NCBI GenBank assembly: GCA_036971475.1
Contig: JBAIZL010000001.1
Coordinates: 209,344,341 to 209,408,340, forward strand
Direction: 5' to 3'
DNA: 64,000 bases
DNA from: Prosapia bicincta
Taxonomy: Eukaryota > Arthropoda > Insecta > Hemiptera > Cercopidae
Part shown: one piece after another, positions 35,075 through 45,316 of the stretch
Layout: each line of letters opens with the position of its first letter
How positions within the stretch are numbered: position 1 is the stretch's first letter
Program-made: the position numbers and the translations under genes
The notes under the pieces: model-generated
Told to the model about the DNA's origin: nothing
Database searches by the model: none
What the model saw: the letters and a program-made list of their open reading frames with translations, nothing else

Positions 35075-35478
35075 AAAATGGTATCTAGATCGGCGGCATC
35101 AATGTCACTGGACTCATCACCAGAACTAGTCTCGGAGTAGTCACAAACATCATTCAAAGCACTATTTACATTTAAAACCATGTCCTTAGTTGTACCAGCC
35201 ATTATTTTACAGAGATAAAACACTAAAACTAACACTATTTATTTACAAAAACAAATGAATAATATACCGTCCTTTGGTAAGCGAAAAGGGAAACTATTGC
35301 TACACAAGAAACACACGTACACACCCACCACGCTGCGAGAGAAACAGCAAACTAAAGCAATAATTGCAGTTGTAAACCCGACATGTAAGGGATATGGACA
35401 AAAGAAACCTATAGGCTTTCGCCGCACCCGAGAAAGCCCCACTCGCAAGCTGATAGGCTTCCGCCGCAGCCGTGTTAA
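35075..35478 (-). mobile_element. probable piggyBac 5' end with transposase N-terminus
   Basis: On the minus strand, TTAA (35475-35478) is followed by CACGGCTGCGGCGG, resembling the CAC-starting piggyBac end seen at 59763. About 270 bp further in, an ATG (35204-35202) starts MAGTTKDMVLNVNSALNDVC and SSGDESSDIDAADLD, an acidic Ser/Asp-rich N-terminus of the kind found in piggyBac transposases. It is cut off at the Copia junction. The catalytic domain is absent, so the family call is tentative. Confidence 0.4.
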
Positions 35479-35995
35479 GGATTATTTATTGCCTCTCGAA
35501 ACTTACACTATAGAAAAGAATAGATATTAACAGCCCATATAAGTTGTTATTTTATCAGCGATATAAACATGATAGACCCATGTTCAGATTTTATGTCAAG
35601 TGGACTTTCTTGTTCAGCATAGTTGTTACTACATGTCAGTCAGTACCTGATGTTTTGTTTTATGTTGTACTATGTGAAGATGGAAAATCTGTGGTTGTCT
35701 GCAGAAGTTAGTGAAATGGTAAAAATTTTTGTAATTATTGTATTTTTCTGTACATCCAAAGTAAACAATAACAGTGGGAGCCTAGAAGCTTCAACTGCAA
35801 AACTTCAGATCGTAACTTTTTATTTGTTTTCATGAATTATGATTACAAGTAGTAATCAATTAACAAATAATAAACCAACTAAAGTACAAAATAATGGATT
35901 AAATGAATAGAATACAATATATTATATTTAGTGCTTTATAATTGAGATATAATACGAAATACAAGTCAATAGATACAAGAAATTCATTTGTCCCA
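35479..35995. repeat. dispersed repeat, copy A (single-unit form)
   Basis: Colinear with pieces of 47560-50885. Shared: AGAATAGATATTAACAGCCC (copy B AGAATAGATAGTTACAGCCC), ACATGATAGAC, GTCAGTACCTGATGTTTTGT (copy B GTCAGTAGCTGATGTCTCTT), GTAAACAATAACAGTGGGAG and ATATTATATTTAGTGCTT. Copy A has one unit of what is a nine-unit minisatellite in copy B and lacks both insertions of copy B, so it serves as an empty-site reference. Confidence 0.8.
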
Positions 35996-37004
35996 GTTGG
36001 ATCACTTGATCCCAAATCAATTGACCTTCAAAGGGCTAAGTTAATTGACCACTTAAATCTGTCACTGGTTCAGATATCCCCAACCACCTAAATCTAGCCC
36101 TGACCTAGCTGTTAATTATAATGTATAACAAGTTTGTCTACTTCTTCCAGATCTACAGTTAATGTGGTAAGGAACCTAAAGCCAATAAACACCATTTTTG
36201 GTCACTAGGAAAACACGAAGGCCAAGAAATCATACAACTCATTAAAAATTGAGAAACACGGTTCAATATTAATATTTCTTCATTTATTTTACTTAGACCA
36301 AATACTTTGAAAAATGTCTCTTACCTTTTCAGCAAAATTATGAAAATTCAACTTTTTTTGCCAAGTGAAAAGCACCTCATAGTATATCAAAATTTCTAGG
36401 GTTGAAAACCAACTTCTATATAATTTACTAATGAAAATAATTTATTTGATACTGCAGGAAGTTTGAGGTTGCTGAGACGCATATATAATATACAATAAGT
36501 ACAAATTATTACAAAGTTTTATTTACATCTTATTTACAAGTACTAAGAAAATATCAGGTACATTTGTAGAATATTACAAATATAACAAATTAACAAATAT
36601 TACAAACTAACAAATATCACATTAGAAAAATAAATTTGTATAAATCCAATGTGTGTAACGTTATGGCTTAATCTGGCCATAGTCTTCATGGAATAGTCAG
36701 TGCTCCATCATATGACTAGAAAAATAATTTAACATTTAAAAAATTACAAATATTACAGTACAAAAATTAACAAGCACTACATATGAAATATGGCAACAAT
36801 AAACTTAGGTCAGTGATTGTCTTCAATGAAAGTGGTTAATAAACTAACTTTTTTTTTAAAGATGAATGTCGAGATTGTGTTGATCACATCTGTTTGTGTA
36901 TTAAAGTGAAAATCCTTTTTAATTTTGGCATCTTCAGTCAAAACTTAATGTTACATGTATTGGATTGCGTGGATTTGTTAATTCTAAATCCCCTTGGTTA
37001 GAGT
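35996..37004. other. no gene recognised
   Basis: AT-rich DNA with repeated ATTACAAATAT/AACAAATAT words (36520-36640). The last five bases, AGAGT, are the candidate target duplication of the LTR element that follows. Confidence 0.5.
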
Positions 37005-39020
37005 TGCAGCGGCCAGAATGTCCGATGCAAAGAATCTGGGTAATTGTACAGAATACCAGAATCAAACCTAACCGGGTTAAATAATTGACTAAATTTATAT
37101 ATAAAAATTTTAAAACATTATAATAATAATAATATTAAAACTAGGGTAAATAATAGTAAAATGAAGAAAATTAGAAATAACTTTAGACTTAAAAAACATA
37201 AATTATAAGCAATAAGAAAAATTATCACTTCAAAGTGGATAGCCTAAATTATGTAAACAAAAAAAAGACGGTAATTGTGTAGTATAACAAACTAGGCCTA
37301 GATGCCGGCTATTAAAATAATTGTACTTAAAAATAATCAGGAATAAAGAATGTAAATTAAGATGTGAGGAAAGTAAATTAGGCCTAGCTAGGGAAAATAG
37401 TATTTATGTAAAAGTAAAGATTAAATGTTAAAGTGTAATAGCCTAAGAAATTAGGTTATAATAGAAGAAGTCATATTTGATTTCGGAAAAATCCGCTTAG
37501 GGCATTGATTATAAATCTTGTCACTACGAAACGAAAGCGCTACAGTCGAACTTTGGATTAAGAATGTTAAAAAGTTAATTAAATTAAATGAGAAGAAATA
37601 AAGTCAAATACGTTATTAAATAAAAGGTAAAAATGCAAAGGACACATCAGAATACAGAAACGCCTTTTATAAAAAGGGAAACTAATCTTAGTTCAGAATT
37701 TCCGAACAAACAAAGTCAATTGCCATGGCAACGGCTTTCTGATTGGTCAAAAGTTGAAAAATGGATACTGGGACGTGGGAAGTTTGAAATTGGAGAAGAC
37801 GGGCCTCACAAAAGGCACGCTATCCAGAATCAGAATGCATTAGGCTCTCAAAGCGAGCAGACGTGTTGTTGTACCATGCGATCAGGACAAGAAAAAATGT
37901 GCTAAAAACAGAGTAAAAAGTGCTACGATGTGATCAGGGGAAGGAAGATATATATGAGCAAGGGCTCATATATACCCAGAACAAAATTTCGACCACCAAA
38001 ATGCAAAATTAAAGAAAATAAGAAGGTTAACCGAAATTATGGAGAGACGCCTACCTACCAAGACCCTTGAAGCTGTAATGGGACCGACAGATGACAACAT
38101 TAATGAAGATAAACAGATTTCTACAGTACAAGGTTATATAATCAATTTAATTATTCTTTTTTAAATAACATGTTACTTCAAATTATATTAACTTAATTTC
38201 AAAATTAAATAAGATGGGAATAACCTAAGGGACTGATTAGTCAACTCTCTTAGGTTACCCAAATTTAAGTAATAAAGATTCAAAATTGACTTTCCATTCC
38301 CATCGCTGTGGGAATGTATGGATTAAGTATAAAGATGTATATCTTATATGGCTTTTTCTAAGTGAATTTCTAATGAATAACTTCCAAAGAAGTTAATTGT
38401 TCAAGGCCTAGCCTAAAGGCATTACATAGTAATATTAAGTGTTTGAAAAAGAATCAGATTTTAAAATATGTTAAATTTAACTCTACTAATCAAAATTATA
38501 TACAAAATTAATTATGGTAACTTTGATAATTTAAATTATATGTAAAATTAATGATAATAAGAAAATTTAAAAACAGAAGGAGATAATAATGTTTAGTTAA
38601 ATGGCAAGTTGTATGAAATTTTGAAAAAATAATTAGTCAAGAAAATCCTGTGAAATTAAATAAAAACAATAATAATTAAGTTGAACCTTGGAACAAATAA
38701 ATAAAAATGTATATTTTCCAATTAGCTGTGTTTTCATTCTAGATAAGATAAGTTCACTAGGTATCCAGGTATAGTCTTTAAATCACAAGTGTCTCTCAAA
38801 GATTCCACTACCCGAAAAGGAGCTTGAACAGGGCTTATCGGAGGCTAATTGGTTTTATCAAAAATTCAGGGGTTGGTTCCTCTGAGAGGTTTATTCCTTG
38901 AGGCACAGGTCTATGAAATTAGGTTCGTAGTCAATGGATAAACCATTACTTTCTTACTGACTTAGCAATTGAGGAAGAGAAATAAACAACGGCAAAGGTT
39001 ATAAAAAGTAAGTCGGTAAG
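37005..39020 (+). repeat. 5' LTR
   Basis: Starts TGCAGCGGCCAGAATG and keeps a constant 6002-bp offset from the 3' copy from the first base to ATAAAAAGTA at 39001-39010, so there is no net indel across 2 kb. The last ten or so bases differ (AGTCGGTAAG against AAGACGGTAAG), leaving the exact edge uncertain; no terminal CA is visible. It contains a 91-codon frame (37633-37905, starting MQRTHQNTETPF) duplicated in the other LTR; with no recognisable domain it may be the untranslated leader and not a gene. A CAGAATGTCCGATGC block and TATATATGAGCAAGGGCTCA inverted repeat are present. Confidence 0.88.
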
Positions 39021-39027
39021 AAAAGTA

Positions 39028-39047
39028 TGGCGCCCAACGTTTGAGGC
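39028..39047 (+). promoter_or_regulatory. tRNA-Lys-type primer-binding site
   Basis: TGGCGCCCAACGTTTGAGGC complements the 3' acceptor end of insect tRNA-Lys (TGGCGCCCAACGTGGGGC in other elements) over the first 13-14 bases, then diverges. It lies 7 bp after the apparent LTR edge. Confidence 0.75.
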
Positions 39048-39520
39048 TCGATGCTTACATTGTAACATCGGGTCAACATCAAATAGAGACAGATTTAAAT
39101 CGACTAAGGAGCCTAGTGAAACAAAATTAATTAAATAGAATTCAATTAAAATTGTAAAAAATAATAGGAATCATAAAATGAAAACCAAAGAAGTTCTTTA
39201 AATTAAATAAGAGTTAATTATAATAAAAATGAAATTAAAAAGAACTTAGAATAAATAATAATAATTAAAAGGAAATAATTAAGTAAAATAAAATTCAGTA
39301 GGCGTCGGTAGGGCATAATATAAATAATAATGTTAGTTATTAATGAAAGTAAATAGAATACATAGGCGTTAGATAGACAAGGTCAAGGGAACACTGAACC
39401 GGATCACATCGAGCACAATTCTAAATGAATATTTAATTAAATACTCAGTATATAGTAAAAATATAGAAGTAGGAGAAGTTAGTAAGGGAATAAAAGGATA
39501 GTTAAATACGAGACTTTAAG

Positions 39521-40945
39521 ATGGCGACAAGACAGAGAAAAGACACAGAACCATCTGAAATGATGGAGTTTTTTAAAAAAATGATGGAGGAACAAAAACA
39601 GGAGAGATTAAAAGAGATGAAGGAACAAAAACAGGAAAGATTAAAAGAGATGGAAGAACAGAAACAAGGGAGAATAAAGGAACAAGAAGAATTAGTAAAA
39701 AAGATAGAGGAACAAAAACAGGAAAGATTAAAAGAGATGGAGGAACAGAAACAAGGGAGAATAAAGGAACAAGAAGAATTAGTAAAAATGATAGAGGAAC
39801 AAAGAAAGAAAGAAAGAGAGGAGGAAAAAGTAGAAAGAAAGAAAGAAAGAGAGGAGGATAAACAAGAAATTAAGAATCTTTGGGAAATCATGAATAAGAG
39901 GATAGAGGAAATAAATGAAGGAATTACAAGAAAGAATGAGGAAATGGGAAATAAAATCCAAGAAACTATAGAAAAGATGTATAACTTAGAGGTAACAGTC
40001 AGTGAAAATAAACAGACTGTAGAAACAGTTAAGGGAGAAGTCAAAAAAGTAGAAAGAAGGGTACGAGTAGTTGAGAATAAGATAAAGAATATGGGAGAAG
40101 GGATAAATATAGCTACCTTGTTTAAATCAAGGATGTTTGAGATGGGTGATAATGGAGACAAAAGCAAGAAGGAATTCTACGGTAGGGAAGATGAAGACCC
40201 TATTGATTTCATTAAACACCTAGAAGGTATAATGTCCGAAATTGATCCTGACATGGAGGAAGGACAAAAAAGGAAAATAATGGAGAGACATCTTAAAGGA
40301 CCAGCACAAGAATGGTGGTTGGCCATGAATATGGAGGAGGAAAATTATGATGAAGTTAAGGAGAGATTCTTTAGCCACTTTTGGGGATCTCATGCACAAG
40401 AGAGAATTCGAGGAAGAATCGAAAATGGAAAATATGAATACCATCGAGGCACAAACAACATGGTAAATTATTTCTTAAAAATGGTGAACACGGCGAGACA
40501 CCTAACCCCGCCATACAATCAGGCGGAGTTAATTATGAAGATTATGAAGCATTATGGGAACAGAATGTATATAGGATGTTCCGAGATGGCGGCTACCGAC
40601 ATAGAGGAGGCGGTAAAATACATCCGAAGGAACATGGAGCAGGAGGCTACCAGGAACCGGACTCAGCCTAGGACTGAGGAACGGGAACCTGAAAGGAGAG
40701 GGTTTACACACCAAACGAGAAACCCCAGATACAAGGGAAATTGGAGGCAAGAGCCTTACCCGGTAGAAGGGAGAGAAAACTGGAGACAGGGGCCCTACCA
40801 AAGAGAGGGACCAAGAAATAGGCCGCAAAATCAGTGGCAACAACAAAGGCCAGAGTACAGGCCACAAAACCAAACGGAAGAAGGCCCACAGACAAAAGAA
40901 AAGAGACCACAAAATCCAGGGCCAAGTGGTCAATCAAAAAACTAA
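39521..40945 (+). CDS. gag: Gag polyprotein with long N-terminal coiled coil
   Basis: 474 residues, intact. Residues about 15-150 are a charged coiled coil (EEQKQERLKEMEEQKQGRIK and relatives) containing a perfect-looking 29-residue tandem duplication ending EEQKQERLKEM / KEQEELVK. Residues about 200-390 are a retrotransposon capsid (Retrotrans_gag type): FYGREDEDPIDFIKHLEGIM, RHLKGPAQEWWLAM, VKERFFSHFWGSHAQERIRG. The tail is a basic Gln/Arg/Asn-rich nucleocapsid-like region without a CCHC knuckle. It assembles the particle and packages RNA. The start ATG at 39521 follows GACTTTAAG; no earlier in-frame ATG was chosen because the coiled coil begins here. It ends TCA AAA AAC TAA, which doubles as the frameshift site for pro. 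Confidence 0.9.
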   Translation: MATRQRKDTEPSEMMEFFKKMMEEQKQERLKEMKEQKQERLKEMEEQKQGRIKEQEELVKKIEEQKQERLKEMEEQKQGRIKEQEELVKMIEEQRKKEREEEKVERKKEREEDKQEIKNLWEIMNKRIEEINEGITRKNEEMGNKIQETIEKMYNLEVTVSENKQTVETVKGEVKKVERRVRVVENKIKNMGEGINIATLFKSRMFEMGDNGDKSKKEFYGREDEDPIDFIKHLEGIMSEIDPDMEEGQKRKIMERHLKGPAQEWWLAMNMEEENYDEVKERFFSHFWGSHAQERIRGRIENGKYEYHRGTNNMVNYFLKMVNTARHLTPPYNQAELIMKIMKHYGNRMYIGCSEMAATDIEEAVKYIRRNMEQEATRNRTQPRTEEREPERRGFTHQTRNPRYKGNWRQEPYPVEGRENWRQGPYQREGPRNRPQNQWQQQRPEYRPQNQTEEGPQTKEKRPQNPGPSGQSKN

Positions 40946-42411
40946 ATGAGAGGATCCCTAATGGTAGGAAGGAAAAGAGGAGACAACCATTAGAGATCCA
41001 ACAACAAACAAAATATAGGAAATATTACCCGGAGAAACAGGGAACATTAAATAAAGGAAAGGCGGAAGACCTAAAGAACAAAAATAAAAAAACAATACAA
41101 CAGGAAAATAACAATGAAGTACACCAAAATCAAGAGCGTAGAGTTGGTGGACTATCTCTTGATATTCGTGCTGAATTGTTAGAAGAGGACAAGGAGATTG
41201 GCGAAGGTAACCAGAAGAAAGAAACATGCCCTGTAATTGACTGTGAGGTAGAAGGGCACTCTATAGAGGTAGAGATTGACACGGGTGCAGACGTGTCAGT
41301 CATTCAAGAAAAGGCTTACAACAACCTCAAGTTGCATGGGCTCAAGTTCCTGGAACTACCCATCAACAATGTGGGAGTTGTAACAGCCATTAAGACTGCA
41401 CAAATAAAGGTTACCCGGCAATGCTTAATTCCCTTAACAATTAAAGGCATAAAAGTGGACTGCATCTTCATAGTGGTCTCCAAACTTCGGTCAGAGATGA
41501 TTATGGGGTGCAACACACTGTATGACCTAAAGGCACGGATAAACATGGATAGACGCTTTGTGACATTCGAAATAGAAGGGGAAATGGTGTACCAGGACTT
41601 TAAAAGTAAAATACAAAAGATAGAGGAAAATGAAGAAGTCCGAAAAATATGCAAGATAACCCAGGAAAAAGAAGATGGATCAACAATAGGGCATCAAAGC
41701 AAAAAGGAGGGGTTAATGCGACAGTGCGAGAAGCAGGGGCACTGCCGAATGAATGAAGGAGGAAATGGACAAGAAACAAGTAAAGGGGAAATCTTAAATA
41801 TAACGAACGAATATCAAAGAAAAATAAAAAATGAAACAGAGGAAAAATTAAACAAAAACAAAAAATTAAAAAACAAAAATGAAAATATAATAAATAAGGA
41901 AATAAATTTAAGACCTGAGGGAGTCAAAACAGGAGATAAAGAAACAAAGGACATGGAAAGAAGAGCTGCAGCTGAGATTAAGAGCAAACCAAAATATAAA
42001 CAAGGTAAGGCCGAAATAGTGCCAAAAAGGGGAAATAATGTGAGTGGAAAAATAATAAATAAGAAAATAAATATAAATAAAAGTATAAACGTCGCGTCGA
42101 AACAATTAAAAGGGGGGAACAACGAGGTTAAAATGAATAACCAACAAGTAGCTCGGAAGCCCATGACTAAGACTTTAGATTCTGGAGAGATAACCCAAAG
42201 GAAAGAAATTGAAATTAAAGAAAGAAAAAAGAAAAACCCATTTACTAGTTCAAGAGTTCGAAAGTCAATTAAAATGAGAGCCAATCCAAATACGAGAAGA
42301 ACCTTCATTTCATTACAAGTCAAAAACAGAAAAATAAAAGGTAGATTTAAGGAGAATAAGGGAAAGTTAAGAAATTGGAAAAGGAGAAAGAAGAAAAAGA
42401 ATAAAGGATAA
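40834..42411 (+). CDS. pro: Gag-Pro extension: aspartic protease plus Lys/Asn-rich tail, no RT
   Basis: Frame -1 to gag; translated from about 40943 through the frameshift, not from the ATG at 40834. After a basic linker, VIDCEVEGHSIEVEIDTGAD is followed by VSVIQ, the retroviral-type aspartic protease active site (DTGA); EMIMGCNTLYDLKAR is the second conserved motif (ILG-type). The protease occupies about residues 125-260 of the open frame. The remaining about 260 residues are Lys/Glu/Asn-rich low complexity ending at TAA 42411; no YxDD reverse transcriptase, RNase H or DDE integrase motif is seen. The open frame without stops suggests selection or recency. The tail could be the decayed remnant of a pol gene or a new basic domain. 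Confidence 0.85.
   Translation: MATTKARVQATKPNGRRPTDKRKETTKSRAKWSIKKLNERIPNGRKEKRRQPLEIQQQTKYRKYYPEKQGTLNKGKAEDLKNKNKKTIQQENNNEVHQNQERRVGGLSLDIRAELLEEDKEIGEGNQKKETCPVIDCEVEGHSIEVEIDTGADVSVIQEKAYNNLKLHGLKFLELPINNVGVVTAIKTAQIKVTRQCLIPLTIKGIKVDCIFIVVSKLRSEMIMGCNTLYDLKARINMDRRFVTFEIEGEMVYQDFKSKIQKIEENEEVRKICKITQEKEDGSTIGHQSKKEGLMRQCEKQGHCRMNEGGNGQETSKGEILNITNEYQRKIKNETEEKLNKNKKLKNKNENIINKEINLRPEGVKTGDKETKDMERRAAAEIKSKPKYKQGKAEIVPKRGNNVSGKIINKKININKSINVASKQLKGGNNEVKMNNQQVARKPMTKTLDSGEITQRKEIEIKERKKKNPFTSSRVRKSIKMRANPNTRRTFISLQVKNRKIKGRFKENKGKLRNWKRRKKKKNKG
40936..40999 (+). promoter_or_regulatory. -1 programmed ribosomal frameshift signal (slippery site plus stem-loop)
   Basis: The heptamer A AAA AAC (40936-40942) is phased exactly as X XXY YYZ in the gag frame, and the gag stop TAA follows directly. 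After a 9-nt spacer, GGATCCCTAATGGT (40952-40965) pairs with ACCATTAGAGATCC (40986-40999) in 13 of 14 positions around a 20-nt loop. Slippage moves ribosomes into the protease frame (codons AAA AAA CTA AAT GAG). Heptamer, spacer and stem all meet the established retroviral pattern. Confidence 0.85.
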
Positions 42412-43006
42412 TAAGGCAAGGTAAATAAAAAATGATCCATCAGTGACATAGGGAGTAACGGTTAAGTAATAAAAATAAAAATGTAAAATAAATCTAAGTA
42501 GTAGATTAGCGCAGTAACATAATCCAAATACATAGGACAAATAATATAAAATCAGTATTAAATGTGAAAGAAAAAGCCATATGTTAAATGAACGGGATTC
42601 ATTGAATTTATTAAAGTAAAGGTTGTGTTAAACAACAATGAATGTGCAAAATAAGGATTACAATATACAATATTGTATAGTTAATATAAACTTGAAATAA
42701 GATTAAATAAAAAAGAATGTGACTAAGGACAGGAGTAATAAATGAGTAAATAGCATGTGAAGTGACTAATGTGACAATGATATATATGAGTGAAAGGGAC
42801 AGGAGAGTAAATTGTGAACTTTAGTAAAATTAATTAAGTTATGAAGATGAATAGGAATAGTAGATTAATGAAAGGAATATGAAAATTTTAATATAAACTA
42901 GTATAAGTGTTAATGTTACTTTTCACAAATATGTTATTAATTATGTTTATCTGTTTCAAGGGAGAGAAGAACCAAAATTTTCATATATTTAAAAAGGGGG
43001 GAATTT
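42412..43006 (+). promoter_or_regulatory. 3' untranslated region and polypurine tract
   Basis: AT-rich, no coding motif. It ends in the polypurine tract AAAAAGGGGGGAATTT (42991-43006) immediately before the 3' LTR, the plus-strand primer for reverse transcription. Confidence 0.85.
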
Positions 43007-45023
43007 TGCAGCGGCCAGAATGTCCGATGCAAAGAATCTGGGTAATTGTACAGAATACCAGAATCAAACCTAACCGGGTTAAATAATTGACTAAATTTAT
43101 ATATAAAAATTTTAAAACATTATAATAATAATAATATTAAAACTAGGGTAAATAATAGTAAAATGAAGAAAATTAGAAATAACTTTAGACTTAAAAAACA
43201 TAAATTATAAGCAATAAGAAAAATTATCACTTCAAAGTGGATAGCCTAAATTATGTAAACAAAAAAAAGACGGTAATTGTGTAGTATAACAAACTAGGCC
43301 TAGATGCCGGCTATTAAAATAATTGTACTTAAAAATAATCAGGAATAAAGAATGTAAATTAAGATGTGAGGAAAGTAAATTAGGCCTAGCTAGGGAAAAT
43401 AGTATTTATGTAAAAGTAAAGATTAAATGTTAAAGTGTAATAGCCTAAGAAATTAGGTTATAATAGAAGAAGTCATATTTGATTTCGGAAAAATCCGCTT
43501 AGGGCATTGATTATAAATCTTGTCACTACGAAACGAAAGCGCTACAGTCGAACTTTGGATTAAGAATGTTAAAAAGTTAATTAAATTAAATGAGAAGAAA
43601 TAAAGTCAAATACGTTATTAAATAAAAGGTAAAAATGCAAAGGACACATCAGAATACAGAAACGCCTTTTATAAAAAGGGAAACTAATCTTAGTTCAGAA
43701 TTTCCGAACAAACAAAGTCAATTGCCATGGCAACGGCTTTCTGATTGGTCAAAAGTTGAAAAATGGATACTGGGACGTGGGAAGTTTGAAATTGGAGAAG
43801 ACGGGCCTCACAAAAGGCACGCTATCCAGAATCAGAATGCATTAGGCTCTCAAAGCGAGCAGACGTGTTGTTGTACCATGCGATCAGGACAAGAAAAAAT
43901 GTGCTAAAAACAGAGTAAAAAGTGCTACGATGTGATCAGGGGAAGGAAGATATATATGAGCAAGGGCTCATATATACCCAGAACAAAATTTCGACCACCA
44001 AAATGCAAAATTAAAGAAAATAAGAAGGTTAACCGAAATTATGGAGAGACGCCTACCTACCAAGACCCTTGAAGCTGTAATGGGACCGACAGATGACAAC
44101 ATTAATGAAGATAAACAGATTTCTACAGTACAAGGTTATATAATCAATTTAATTATTCTTTTTTAAATAACATGTTACTTCAAATTATATTAACTTAATT
44201 TCAAAATTAAATAAGATGGGAATAACCTAAGGGACTGATTAGTCAACTCTCTTAGGTTACCCAAATTTAAGTAATAAAGATTCAAAATTGACTTTCCATT
44301 CCCATCGCTGTGGGAATGTATGGATTAAGTATAAAGATGTATATCTTATATGGCTTTTTCTAAGTGAATTTCTAATGAATAACTTCCAAAGAAGTTAATT
44401 GTTCAAGGCCTAGCCTAAAGGCATTACATAGTAATATTAAGTGTTTGAAAAAGAATCAGATTTTAAAATATGTTAAATTTAACTCTACTAATCAAAATTA
44501 TATACAAAATTAATTATGGTAACTTTGATAATTTAAATTATATGTAAAATTAATGATAATAAGAAAATTTAAAAACAGAAGGAGATAATAATGTTTAGTT
44601 AAATGGCAAGTTGTATGAAATTTTGAAAAAATAATTAGTCAAGAAAATCCTGTGAAATTAAATAAAAACAATAATAATTAAGTTGAACCTTGGAACAAAT
44701 AAATAAAAATGTATATTTTCCAATTAGCTGTGTTTTCATTCTAGATAAGATAAGTTCACTAGGTATCCAGGTATAGTCTTTAAATCACAAGTGTCTCTCA
44801 AAGATTCCACTACCCGAAAAGGAGCTTGAACAGGGCTTATCGGAGGCTAATTGGTTTTATCAAAAATTCAGGGGTTGGTTCCTCTGAGAGGTTTATTCCT
44901 TGAGGCACAGGTCTATGAAATTAGGTTCGTAGTCAATGGATAAACCATTACTTTCTTACTGACTTAGCAATTGAGGAAGAGAAATAAACAACGGCAAAGG
45001 TTATAAAAAGTAAAGACGGTAAG
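43007..45023 (+). repeat. 3' LTR
   Basis: Direct copy of 37005-39020, including the 91-codon frame at 43635-43907. AGAGT (45024-45028) follows, matching the five bases before the 5' LTR. Confidence 0.88.
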
Positions 45024-45316
45024 AGAGTGAATCATTATTTTAATGTTTTTACCACATATAATATTTGCAAACAACCAAAGAGATCATAATAGCCTATAAC
45101 TAGGCATGGGCAGATTCTGATTCTCGATTCCAGGAATCATCGATTTTAATGGTATCGAGTAACTGTCAATACTTTATTGATTAAAGTACCGATCTCGATA
45201 CTTGTTTCTTTAGCCGTTAAAATACAAGTGCGGTAAAATTTACAGGAAAATAATTAATTATAGACTAAGTATTATTTATATATTAGTTACTTTTAATAAA
45301 TTAAACGTTTAACCAG

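Larger units (their letters stand above)
37005..45023 (+). mobile_element. gag-protease-only LTR retrotransposon (about 8.0 kb, no RT or integrase)
   Basis: Two direct repeats of about 2.0 kb (37005-39020, 43007-45023) enclose a 4-kb internal region. A primer site TGGCGCCCAACGTTTGAGGC at 39028 matches the 3' end of tRNA-Lys for its first 14 bases or so. A polypurine tract AAAAAGGGGGGAATTT (42991-43006) abuts the 3' LTR. AGAGT at 37000-37004 and 45024-45028 is a candidate 5-bp target duplication. The only genes are gag and protease. Size, tRNA-Lys primer and long LTRs recall Osvaldo/Ulysses-like Gypsy elements, but without reverse transcriptase the lineage is not assignable. The LTRs match at every stretch compared by eye, so insertion is recent. 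It resembles the plant TR-GAG class of non-autonomous elements. Confidence 0.88.

Noticed and set aside
35255..35530. 91-codon plus-strand frame with two IGFRR(T/S)R repeats
   Set aside because: Overlaps the inverted 5' region of a probable piggyBac element; the repeat is a local CGCCGC duplication, not a protein motif.
37633..37905. 91-codon frame present twice (also 43635-43907)
   Set aside because: Lies inside the LTRs and is duplicated only because the LTR is; no domain, so not called as a gene.
39502..40167. 221-codon minus-strand frame antisense to gag, and similar ones at 41814-42449
   Set aside because: Shadow frames from the A-rich, Lys/Glu-coding plus strand; Leu/Ser/Phe composition only.
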